Below, piece after piece: positions 23,341 to 28,884 of a stretch of DNA of 28,884 nt (within the stretch, counting starts at the first letter, position 1; the number at the start of each line of letters is the position of its first letter). Source of the stretch: a virus; IMG/VR virus record IMGVR_UViG_3300027668_000070, positions 1-28,884 of that record; one strand, written 5' to 3'. The notes under the pieces were generated by a model. It saw only the letters and a program-made list of their open reading frames with translations, did no database searches and was not told where the DNA came from. A program made the translations under genes and the position numbers.

Positions 23341-24486
23341 TTAAAATAAACTTATCTGTTTATCATCAGGTCTATTATATTTAGGATCATATGATTTATT
23401 ATTTTCCCCTATGTACTCATGGGAATAGCAGATTCTATCTCTTTCAAGTGGTATAAGTCGTTTTAAATGATCGTGAGTGTCACTACTTCTATCTTTAAGG
23501 TTGCTTACTGTAGCTCTCCACAATGGTGACTTTTGTCTATATTCGCCCATTCTTATATGAGAAGTTTTAGAATAATACCTTACTTTTTTATCAAGCATTA
23601 TATCAGCTACTGCATCAGACAATTTAGTTCCTATGCCAAGTCCTTGAAAATCAGGCAAGACTACTGTTCTTGCTTCTCTCCACTTTAATCTTTTGTCACC
23701 TTCATAAAGTGGTGGTGTCCATCCTGGTAAAGACATACTAGAAGCAAATCCAATAATCTTATCTTTCCATACAGCTAAATAACAATGTGCAGACTTTGGT
23801 AGCTCTTCTGTTAGATAGTGATGCTTTTTAAAAAACTCCCAATATGCTCTGCTCCCTGCGATAACTTTAATTTCAATGGGTTGCCGAACTAACCCCCTTG
23901 ACGCAAATTTCTTTGCATCAGTATTAAAAACCCAGTCGGGTTGTAGCCACTCTAAAATGTCATCGTGGCAAGTTGCCAATACAATGTTCTTTAAGTTTTT
24001 ACGCTTGACATATTTATATAAAGATAATGAGCAAGACTTAGCTACATCTCTATTTACTACAGACGTAAACTCATCTATGACAATGTTACTGCCTAGTCTT
24101 CTAGCAAGATCACATCTAAAGCCTTCTCCATTAGATAAGACATGTCTAGGCTTTGCCCAAGTAGGAACTGTGTTTAATCCAACAGCACCAAGTCTTTCTA
24201 TGGCATCCTCTACTGAATCAAAATGTGAGGCTATTGTTCTGTTGTTATCCCACACTAAGTCTTTCTCTTCACCATATTGTTTTAGTATAGATGATTTACC
24301 ACTTCCACTAGAGCCATAGATTACACCAATATTAAAATCTTCAGTTACTCTAGAAAAATGAGGTATTGTAAATTCTGTTTTTCCATCAAAATCAAAATCA
24401 AAATTTTTAAATATTGTCTTATCTATTTCTGATAATTCAACTTCACTTGTTAATACTGTACTTTTAAAGTCATATAAGTCTTCCAT
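23341..24486 (-). CDS. ABC-type ATPase fused to a GNAT acyltransferase domain
   Basis: The 381-residue protein joins two enzymes. Residues 1-195 form an ABC ATPase: Walker A GSSGSGKS (58-65), signature LSNGEG (117-122), Walker B NIVIDEF (134-140, catalytic E139) and switch His H174. No membrane or long coiled-coil insert is seen, so it is not a transporter or SMC. Residues 205-335 form a GNAT domain with VVLPDFQGLGIG (275-286) as CoA loop. The C-terminus QISLF (377-381) fits the bacterial clamp-binding peptide. Next to a Mom-like gene, it probably works in DNA modification. A role in sensing or moving along DNA, or in making an acyl donor, is inferred. Confidence 0.8.
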   Translation of the reverse strand: MEDLYDFKSTVLTSEVELSEIDKTIFKNFDFDFDGKTEFTIPHFSRVTEDFNIGVIYGSSGSGKSSILKQYGEEKDLVWDNNRTIASHFDSVEDAIERLGAVGLNTVPTWAKPRHVLSNGEGFRCDLARRLGSNIVIDEFTSVVNRDVAKSCSLSLYKYVKRKNLKNIVLATCHDDILEWLQPDWVFNTDAKKFASRGLVRQPIEIKVIAGSRAYWEFFKKHHYLTEELPKSAHCYLAVWKDKIIGFASSMSLPGWTPPLYEGDKRLKWREARTVVLPDFQGLGIGTKLSDAVADIMLDKKVRYYSKTSHIRMGEYRQKSPLWRATVSNLKDRSSDTHDHLKRLIPLERDRICYSHEYIGENNKSYDPKYNRPDDKQISLF

Positions 24487-24508
24487 AATTGGTTCTCCAT
24501 TTTTAATA

Positions 24509-24553
24509 AATGTATTTAAGGGTCAACATAAAGTCAACCCTTAATAAATGTTT
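24509..24553 (-). promoter_or_regulatory. Promoter with overlapping palindrome for the ABC-GNAT/Mom unit
   Basis: On the minus strand TTGACT (24532-24537) and TACATT (24509-24514) are 17 bases apart. A 29-base inverted repeat (TTAAGGGT with ACCCTTAA, 24516-24544) covers the -35 and most of the spacer. Within it GTTGAC occurs twice, 11 bases apart. The layout suggests an operator. The gene starts at 24486 after GGAGA. Confidence 0.6.
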
Positions 24554-25466
24554 AGACGTTTTCTAGAACTTTCCATTTGCTACTATTAATCATGCTTCTA
24601 ACATCGTTTTGTCTACGTTGTTGTACTATATGATTGTTAGTACTGTTGTTCTTTACATCTCCAAGATGAGTAGACCAAGCAGTTGCAGACTGATATGCAC
24701 ACCATAGAGAGCCTTTAGCACCATTTCTGCCATAATCACCCTTGCCATGAATTTGTGCCACTTCTGACTCATATAAACCCATCAAGTGATATAGTTGCTT
24801 TTTGTTAGTGTCTGATTGTCCACTAGCAACTTTGATATCGTTAGCTTGGCTTTTAGCTATCGTAGTTTTGAATAAGTCTATGACTTGATCATCTTCTACT
24901 TTAGTATCCCACCACTTCTTAAAGTTTTCTGTTTCGTCTGTGATAGCAGTAACTGCATTTTGTATCTTCTTGTTAGATGCATCTACGTTAAAGTGTGTGG
25001 TATGTCTGTTAGCAGTATAGGCAATCTTTTGACCACTAACTAAAGTATTAAAACAAACTTCATTCATCCAACCAAAAAATGATTGGAACTTCCATTTGGC
25101 GTTGTAACTATTTCTAGCTACAAATTTAAGATACAAATCGTGGTCACCTACTTTGGCATGATGTGCTGGAAGTAATAATTCCATCTTAGCCATAGCACCA
25201 TTTTCGTAAGTGTTTACAGTTATTTGATGATTAGAGAAGTCTAAGCCACCACTTTTCATAGCCTCTAGAGCACCACCAAAAGCATCCACATGATGTATTG
25301 GCTTGTATCGTGACCCTACTATTGCTAAAGGAGCACCATCTTGAGCACCTAATTGATCTAGGCGTACAATCTTTCTACCCATGTGAGAAGGGATACCTTG
25401 TATATCCCTTACGTCTATTTTAAATTCTACTTCACTTAACGCTTCTTGTAATTTTGTATCTAACAT
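24552..25466 (-). CDS. DUF932 family protein
   Basis: The 304-residue protein belongs to the DUF932 phage/plasmid-like family. Marks are an N-terminal GRKIVRLDQLGAQ region, VGSRYKPIHHVDAF (about 50-63), then a long beta-rich region (YLKFVARNSYNAKWKFQSFFGWMNEVCFNTLV) and a helical C-terminus with YGRNGAKGSLWCAYQSATAWSTHLG. The function of DUF932 is unknown; it is frequent in phages and plasmids near replication or anti-host genes. Its ATG overlaps the upstream stop (TAATG). A promoter box of the next unit abuts its stop codon. Confidence 0.8.
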   Translation of the reverse strand: MLDTKLQEALSEVEFKIDVRDIQGIPSHMGRKIVRLDQLGAQDGAPLAIVGSRYKPIHHVDAFGGALEAMKSGGLDFSNHQITVNTYENGAMAKMELLLPAHHAKVGDHDLYLKFVARNSYNAKWKFQSFFGWMNEVCFNTLVSGQKIAYTANRHTTHFNVDASNKKIQNAVTAITDETENFKKWWDTKVEDDQVIDLFKTTIAKSQANDIKVASGQSDTNKKQLYHLMGLYESEVAQIHGKGDYGRNGAKGSLWCAYQSATAWSTHLGDVKNNSTNNHIVQQRRQNDVRSMINSSKWKVLENV

Positions 25467-25849
25467 TACGCTACCCCCGCAGTTTTAAATAATTTTTTAT
25501 GTCTATAAGCTAAATTATATTCCCAAACGATTTGACCACCTTCATAAGCAAAGTCATGCTCTACTTTATCTGCATCAAGTATCCACCTAATAGCAGTTCT
25601 GTAGTTAGAAGCACCTAGCTTACAAGTTTCTTTAATTCTTTGGAAAAATTTTGATGCGTTTTCTTTTTTTGTTTTTGCTTCTGCATCATCGTTAGTAACC
25701 ATATCGTCAACAAGACCATCCCACACAGATTGCTTTTTATCATCTGTATATAAATCCCATTGAGACCAAAAAGATTGTAAAGGTCTATGACCCCAAGCAT
25801 CTTTATGAAGGTCTGAAATTAGGTCGTTTGAAAAAGTATATTTAGTCAT
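25466..25849 (-). CDS. Conserved phage protein, partner of DUF932
   Basis: The 127-residue protein begins at an ATG preceded by GGAG; a TTG 12 bases upstream lies inside the Shine-Dalgarno site and is unlikely to be used. The hallmark is DLHKDAWGHRPLQSFWSQW (residues 13-31). It then has KKQSVWDGLVDDM, a Lys/Glu-rich helix, and a C-terminal domain with YAGGQIVWEYNLAYRHK-like content (YEGGQIVWEYN). Similar 'HKDAYGxRP' proteins occur in many phages, often beside DUF932. The role is unknown; a small helical nucleoid or DNA-associated protein is possible. Confidence 0.7.
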   Translation of the reverse strand: MTKYTFSNDLISDLHKDAWGHRPLQSFWSQWDLYTDDKKQSVWDGLVDDMVTNDDAEAKTKKENASKFFQRIKETCKLGASNYRTAIRWILDADKVEHDFAYEGGQIVWEYNLAYRHKKLFKTAGVA

Positions 25850-25890
25850 TTTAATCTCCAATTTTTGTTAATCATTAATCTTACTTAATT

Positions 25891-25919
25891 AATATAATAT
25901 ATGTAGATATAAAATACAA
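25891..25919 (-). promoter_or_regulatory. Promoter for the DUF932 unit
   Basis: On the minus strand TTGTAT and TATATT are separated by 17 bases. A weaker copy of the AGGGGTTG box lies at the -35 and reaches into the preceding gene's stop codon. The predicted leader resembles those of the other early units. Confidence 0.55.
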
Positions 25920-25936
25920 CCCCTAAATAGAGTTTT

Positions 25937-26122
25937 TTATAATTTATTTAAATAGCTAAGTTTTGCGTATATTATTGAAGATATTTTTAACATGTTTTCA
26001 ATGTGACTAATGCTTTGGTCATCTGACAAATTATTTTCTTTAATATCAATTTTATGCTTTTGTATTAATTTTTTTAAATCCAATGCTTCATCTGATATTT
26101 CTTTTAATAAATAATTATTCAA
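25937..26122 (-). CDS. Small helical protein with TTG start
   Basis: The 61-residue protein (NNYLLKEISDEALDLKKLI) is a charged helical hairpin. It uses TTG at 26122: AGGGAG is 7 bases upstream and the previous gene's stop overlaps by 8 bases. No better ATG is available. No family is recognised. The stop codon sits next to the DUF932 promoter box. Confidence 0.5.
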   Translation of the reverse strand: MNNYLLKEISDEALDLKKLIQKHKIDIKENNLSDDQSISHIENMLKISSIIYAKLSYLNKL

Positions 26123-26300
26123 CTTGATACTCCCTTTTCAATATCTTGGCATACAAAGTTAATCCAAATGAATATCCTTTTTTATAGTATGCAGATGATT
26201 TCTTAATGCCATCTATATCATCTCCTAACATAGCATCAGTTACTCCATCTTGATAAAATGAAAGATAGTTTTGTCTTTTAATTTCTGTTGGATTATTCAT
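26115..26300 (-). CDS. Small early protein, unknown function
   Basis: The 61-residue protein starts at ATG 26300, which has AAGGAG 9 bases upstream. An in-frame ATG nine codons earlier lies upstream of that site and is less likely. The sequence FYQDGVTDAMLGDDIDGIKKSSAYYKKGYSFG suggests a compact helix-turn-helix shape with a Gly-Asp turn. It overlaps the previous gene by 8 bases. Unknown function. Confidence 0.55.
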   Translation of the reverse strand: MNNPTEIKRQNYLSFYQDGVTDAMLGDDIDGIKKSSAYYKKGYSFGLTLYAKILKREYQVE

Positions 26301-26556
26301 ATAAAAAATCTCCTTGTCGTGGGTCAATGGTCATAGGTTTAAAGGTAATATCAACTAATTTATAAGTACCTGTAAATTTAGATTGGATTGGTTTTGGGTT
26401 AGGCTTTAGATCAGAAAGCTCATCAACATTTAAAATCATTTGGTCATCATTATGTTTTATAACTAAACCACCTTGTTTTATAGCTTTTTTTACTTCATAA
26501 TCTCTAACACTTACAAATTTACCAAGCCATAGCTTTGTTACATTTTTTTTCATCAT
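26293..26556 (-). CDS. Small beta-rich protein, unknown function
   Basis: The 87-residue protein (VTKLWLGKFVSVRDYEVKKAIKQGGLVIKHNDDQMIL) looks like a compact beta fold, then a Pro/Lys linker (DLKPNPKPIQSKF) and a C-terminal strand. The start is one of two adjacent ATGs after AGGAG, and overlaps the previous stop (ATGA). Nothing in it marks an enzyme. An adaptor role is possible but unproven. Confidence 0.55.
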   Translation of the reverse strand: MMKKNVTKLWLGKFVSVRDYEVKKAIKQGGLVIKHNDDQMILNVDELSDLKPNPKPIQSKFTGTYKLVDITFKPMTIDPRQGDFLYE

Positions 26557-26873
26557 CGCTTGCTCCTCTTTTCATAGTTACTGATAAGTGTTATGTCTGA
26601 TAATTTTTGTAATTTATTATAAACTTTATCCAACATCTCATCGCTAAAATCATTGTGATATCCATCAATACTTTTTATAGTATCAATCAACATAATCATT
26701 AGGTTTATCTCAGTAAAAGTTAACATTGATCTATCTAATGTTTTGATATGCTTTTTTATCTGAGTTGTATAATGCCTCAATTCAACATGAACTATTGGTT
26801 CTTTTCCATTTCTACTTTTATTAAAAAGTAGTTGATTGACTGAACTTATGCTTTCTATAATTCTATTTTTCAT
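26553..26873 (-). CDS. Helical early protein, unknown function
   Basis: The 106-residue protein begins at ATG 26873, with AAGGGGAAAAGTA just before it. An upstream in-frame ATG at 26930 lies inside the lipoprotein gene and is rejected. It is predicted to be helical, with Ser-, Leu- and Lys-rich stretches (ITLISNYEKRSKR at the end). Its first 11 bases overlap the lipoprotein gene's 3' end. No family is recognised. Confidence 0.55.
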   Translation of the reverse strand: MKNRIIESISSVNQLLFNKSRNGKEPIVHVELRHYTTQIKKHIKTLDRSMLTFTEINLMIMLIDTIKSIDGYHNDFSDEMLDKVYNKLQKLSDITLISNYEKRSKR

Positions 26874-26991
26874 TACTTTTCCCCTTATTAAGTTCTGAAC
26901 CCATTTTTTGAATATCTTTACCAACCCCAACTATGGTATTCCCACAAGCTGATATAGTTAAAGTCATCACTATTAAAATAATATATTTCAT
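26863..26991 (-). CDS. Entericidin-like small lipoprotein
   Basis: This 42-residue gene has a lipoprotein signal: MKYIILIVMTLTISAC with the lipobox ISAC, so the mature lipoprotein would begin at C16. After the Cys, GNTIVGVGKDIQKMG is the short pattern of entericidin-type lipoproteins (small, helical, bacterial). GGGAG sits 6 bases before the ATG. Entericidins are toxin/antitoxin-like cell-envelope peptides in bacteria. In a phage, superinfection exclusion or help with host killing are both plausible; I favour the former as inference. Confidence 0.7.
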   Translation of the reverse strand: MKYIILIVMTLTISACGNTIVGVGKDIQKMGSELNKGKSNEK

Positions 26992-26993
26992 AA

Positions 26994-27137
26994 TTAACTC
27001 CCAAAGTTACTGTAATAACAAGCATTATCAATTAGGCATATAAACCAAAAAGAATAATACAACACATAGAGGGTAGCTATAGCAGAAGCTATAACCCCCA
27101 TAAATTTTAAGATACTAAGCAACATTTTAATATCCAT
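26994..27137 (-). CDS. Small single-span membrane protein
   Basis: This protein of about 47 residues has one long hydrophobic segment (LKFMGVIASAIATLYVLYYSFWFICLI, about 10-36) and a short aromatic tail (YYSNFGS). The start is uncertain: ATG 27137, ATG 27146 or ATG 27125 are all in frame. It overlaps the preceding gene and is followed 2 bases later by the lipoprotein gene, so a linked envelope role is possible. Confidence 0.5.
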   Translation of the reverse strand: MDIKMLLSILKFMGVIASAIATLYVLYYSFWFICLIDNACYYSNFGS

Positions 27138-27309
27138 ACTTTTCATAGAAAGCCATGCTTTCTTGCTCTGTCTCATGGTCAGATACAATGTTTACTTTTT
27201 CTTTAATCATGTCTGAAATAATTTGTTTGGTAAAATACATGCCATTAAGTGATGACACATTTTCTTGTATAGTTTTTAGTTTATTTATATCGTTTAATAA
27301 ATCGTTCAT
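27127..27309 (-). CDS. Small helical protein, unknown function
   Basis: The 60-residue protein (NDLLNDINKLKTIQENVSSLNG, then MYFTKQIISDMIKEKV) looks like a charged coiled coil. The start at 27309 is supported by GGAGA in the repeated leader; a TTG 12 bases upstream is inside that Shine-Dalgarno site. No family is recognised. Confidence 0.55.
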   Translation of the reverse strand: MNDLLNDINKLKTIQENVSSLNGMYFTKQIISDMIKEKVNIVSDHETEQESMAFYEKYGY

Positions 27310-27336
27310 TTTATTCTCCAAGTTTTGTTAATCGTT
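27307..27336 (-). repeat. Repeated early leader, copy 1
   Basis: Thirty bases (AACGATTAACAAAACTTGG plus AGAATAAAATG) end in the start codon of the 27309 gene. They are identical to copy 2 at 27486-27515. The unit carries the ribosome binding site and so travels as a translation-initiation cassette. Confidence 0.8.
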
Positions 27337-27341
27337 GTTTA

Positions 27342-27488
27342 TTAATAAGCAGTATTACTTAAAATTGCTTTTGCAGTCTTTTCTATGAAGGATGTTCTTT
27401 CGTCACCTTCTAAACCTTTTTCCATTGCAATCTTATAAGCATCTTGCAAAGCAACCATGTGACGAGTATTGTATCTATCTAATTTCAT
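27342..27488 (-). CDS. Small helical protein, unknown function
   Basis: This 48-residue protein (LDRYNTRHMVALQDAYKIAMEKG) is a helical pair with a short basic and acidic mix (GDERTSFIEKTAKAILSNTAY). ATG 27488 follows GGAGA of repeat copy 2. The stop is a TAA TAA pair. No family is recognised. It lies on the opposite strand to a long shadow frame at 27392-27730. Confidence 0.55.
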   Translation of the reverse strand: MKLDRYNTRHMVALQDAYKIAMEKGLEGDERTSFIEKTAKAILSNTAY

Positions 27489-27515
27489 TTTATTCTCCAA
27501 GTTTTGTTAATCGTT
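27486..27515 (-). repeat. Repeated early leader, copy 2
   Basis: Identical to copy 1 (27307-27336). A third, diverged copy (27655-27685) precedes the next gene upstream, and a fourth (25847-25876) precedes the DUF932 partner gene. Confidence 0.8.
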
Positions 27516-27657
27516 ATTTTCTATTTCTTAATGCTCTTAAAGCCATAATGTTTCGCAAGAGAATAAGAAGTTGTTTCTCTGTTTTACATCTTCTAGCCAA
27601 TCCTTTAATATGCTCTGAATCTGTAATTTCATTAATTTTGTTTATTAGCTCTTGCAT
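27514..27657 (-). CDS. Small basic helical protein
   Basis: The 47-residue protein (QELINKINEITDSEHIKGLARRCKTEKQ) becomes basic and hydrophobic (LLILLRNIMALRALRNRK). ATG 27657 follows AGGAAAAATAAA of a third leader copy. It is the first gene after the promoter at 27690-27720 and so the head of the small-gene unit. No family is recognised. Confidence 0.55.
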   Translation of the reverse strand: MQELINKINEITDSEHIKGLARRCKTEKQLLILLRNIMALRALRNRK

Positions 27658-27689
27658 TTTATTTTTCCTAATTTTGTTAATCGTTACCT

Positions 27690-27735
27690 ATTATATATAT
27701 TATGTAGATATATATGTCAACCCTTTATAAATGTT
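27690..27735 (-). promoter_or_regulatory. Promoter and conserved upstream box for the small-gene unit
   Basis: On the minus strand TTGACA (27715-27720) lies 19 bases from TATAAT (27690-27695); a TATATA with 17-base spacing overlaps it. Upstream is AACATTTATAAAGGG, the same box as at 20.9 and 24.5 kb. It is close to the stop codon of the gene at 27738-28184. Confidence 0.7.
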
Positions 27736-27737
27736 TT

Positions 27738-28184
27738 TTAATAAATCTTACCTTTTCTATATGATTGTCTTTTAGGTTCTTTTTTATTGTAGATAGTGTG
27801 GTTGCTATTCCCAGAACTCATCATAGTTCCTATCTCAGAAACACCATATGACCTTACAGTTGGTATGGTTACTACCTTTCCTGTTTCTAATTCATCTCTT
27901 TTTTTAGCAAAAGGGTTATCAGTAAATTGCAGTCCTTGACCTATTTCTGTTTCTTCTTCTGGGATAGGGTTCTTTTGAAAGTCTGTGAATACTTCTCTCA
28001 TCCCTGTACTATTTTGTTGCATATCTCCTCTACAAGAAGGGCATCTTTTAGCTGATGATCTAGGTATAGCAACACGCTTTAATAGAACCTTGCACCCAGC
28101 ACAATGAGAGTATAACTCTGCATCTCTCTTAACTTGCTCTCTACTTCTTCTTATAGTCTTAAATATTCTTTCCTTTTTAGCCAT
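27738..28184 (-). CDS. Zinc-ribbon protein, unknown function
   Basis: The 148-residue protein has a basic N-terminus and a four-Cys zinc ribbon at C28-x2-C31 and C48-x2-C51 (HCAGCKV, RCPSCRG). The remaining part is polar and rich in Ser, Asn and Lys (GTMMSSGNSNHTIYNKKEP), probably flexible. Such ribbons bind nucleic acid or protein. It precedes the small-gene promoter. It is not adjacent to the Mom-like gene, though a zinc-finger translational activator (Com) accompanies mom in phage Mu. Confidence 0.6.
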   Translation of the reverse strand: MAKKERIFKTIRRSREQVKRDAELYSHCAGCKVLLKRVAIPRSSAKRCPSCRGDMQQNSTGMREVFTDFQKNPIPEEETEIGQGLQFTDNPFAKKRDELETGKVVTIPTVRSYGVSEIGTMMSSGNSNHTIYNKKEPKRQSYRKGKIY

Positions 28185-28198
28185 CTTAAATCCATTTT

Positions 28199-28537
28199 TT
28201 ATATTTTAATTGATCTATAGTTAGCAGACATACTACGCCACGCTTCTATTTTGGCTTCTGCAGCTATCCTCATAAACCTTTGTCTTTCATCTTTTTCTAT
28301 TGCTATTTGCATAGCTCTAAGATGTTTTTGATATTCATCACTAGCGTAGGCTTCTCTTTCTTGTGCAGAAACTGACATCTCAAGGTGATCTTTCATAATC
28401 ATTGCCTTTAATGATTTTCTAAATTCCTCTAAATATATTCTTTCTGCTTTATTCTTTGCAGCTTCTTCTGCTGTGTCTCTAAGATAGTCTACTGCTTTTG
28501 ATATATCTTCATCTGTTATAAATTGTTTGTTGTTCAT
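28199..28537 (-). CDS. Conserved helical phage protein
   Basis: The 112-residue protein is a long charged helix rich in Ala, Glu, Lys and Arg. Its C-terminus, MRIAAEAKIEAWRSMSANYR, is a pattern I know from many phages, placed near replication or recombination genes. It overlaps the HNH gene stop by ATGA. No enzymatic motif. A DNA-bound or recombination accessory role is possible. Confidence 0.65.
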   Translation of the reverse strand: MNNKQFITDEDISKAVDYLRDTAEEAAKNKAERIYLEEFRKSLKAMIMKDHLEMSVSAQEREAYASDEYQKHLRAMQIAIEKDERQRFMRIAAEAKIEAWRSMSANYRSIKI

Positions 28538-28875
28538 TTTTTAAATCTTTCTTTATTATAAGGCGATAAATTCCACCAATACTCAGCCATCTCCCTACCA
28601 TAATCATCATTAAGATTAAAGTTACTCCAAAAGCTATCTTCATCGCCATTCTTATCGTGAAGTTGTGCATGATGACCATAGCATAAAGGCACTACATTAT
28701 TGTCACTAGCTTTCATTCCCATACCTCGCTTGCCTTCATATGGCTTGAGTAAGTGATGAGCTTGTACGTTACCCCTACACCAATCTGCTGAGACTGATGT
28801 AAGGCAACATTGTTGAGATGCTACAAACATTAAATGTTTTTTGTTTTTAACTTTCTTTGACTTTGGAATAAGCAT
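28534..28875 (-). CDS. HNH/Ref-like nuclease
   Basis: The 113-residue protein has an HNH-type site: HH at 40-41, N60, and HH at 68-69 with H73 (AHHLLKP, DNNVVPLCYGHHAQLH). Cys at 23, 24, 33 and 65 may bind a structural metal. The motif order and size resemble the Ref/recombination-enhancement type of phage HNH protein, which cuts DNA at D-loops. The ATG is close to the window edge, so its ribosome binding site is not seen and the start could be further upstream. Confidence 0.7.
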   Translation of the reverse strand: MLIPKSKKVKNKKHLMFVASQQCCLTSVSADWCRGNVQAHHLLKPYEGKRGMGMKASDNNVVPLCYGHHAQLHDKNGDEDSFWSNFNLNDDYGREMAEYWWNLSPYNKERFKK

Positions 28876-28884
28876 TTTACTGTC

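Noticed and set aside
23876-24319. Plus-strand 147-codon frame
   Set aside because: Shadow of the ABC-GNAT gene, whose Walker and GNAT motifs are clear.
27392-27730. Plus-strand 112-codon frame
   Set aside because: Shadow of two small minus-strand genes with good ribosome binding sites. It also covers a minus-strand promoter.

Overview
This window is part of the genome of a strongly AT-rich tailed bacteriophage. The virion genes are of the short-tailed (podovirus-like) type: two SU10/P22 gp4-type adaptor proteins, a P22 gp10/T7 gp12-type nozzle or hub protein, and a run of large internal (ejection) protein candidates. There is no tape measure, tail sheath or tail tube. The gene order, the very short overlapping genes, the GTA-type 3TM holin, the DUF1289 protein and the entericidin-like lipoprotein resemble uncultured marine phages and phages of Alphaproteobacteria. 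A marine alphaproteobacterial host is my inference. No integrase, repressor, phage RNA polymerase, tRNA or CRISPR array is visible in the window.

Layout. (1) 1-20313, plus strand: the late region. It starts inside the major capsid gene, which ends at a strong hairpin terminator. Next come head/decoration proteins, the adaptors, a long tail fibre with YadA-like repeats and a C-terminal S74 self-cleaving chaperone, a compact lysis cassette (7959-9739) that includes four genes of 29-55 codons, the nozzle protein, small virion proteins, a Met-rich protein, a GNAT acetyltransferase, three ejection-protein candidates and a membrane protein. Most neighbours overlap by TAATG, ATGA or GTGA, which suggests translational coupling. 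(2) 20365-20853, minus strand: two small genes convergent with the late region. (3) 20854-21025: a divergent control region with two near-consensus sigma70-type promoters whose predicted 5' leaders are near-copies of each other. (4) 21026-22669, plus strand: small early-type genes and a secreted SleB-type cell-wall hydrolase. (5) 22661-24486, minus strand: a Mom-like DNA-modification enzyme and an ABC-ATPase/GNAT fusion protein. (6) 24552-25849, minus strand: a DUF932 protein and its partner. (7) 25937-27657, minus strand: nine tiny genes, including an entericidin-like lipoprotein. (8) 27738-28875, minus strand: a zinc-ribbon protein, a conserved phage protein and an HNH protein; the cluster runs off the right edge.

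The most interesting unit is region 5. The Mom-like protein and the ABC-GNAT fusion are adjacent and co-directional, and both end in a bacterial sliding-clamp-type pentapeptide (QFGLF and QISLF). I infer a two-component DNA hypermodification system that docks on the host beta clamp and modifies newly made phage DNA. Its predicted promoter has a 29-bp palindrome over the -35 region. A second theme is repeated regulatory sequence: a promoter box in four copies, near-identical leaders before several genes, and a hairpin-plus-ribosome-binding-site cassette present once on each strand about 18.6 kb apart.
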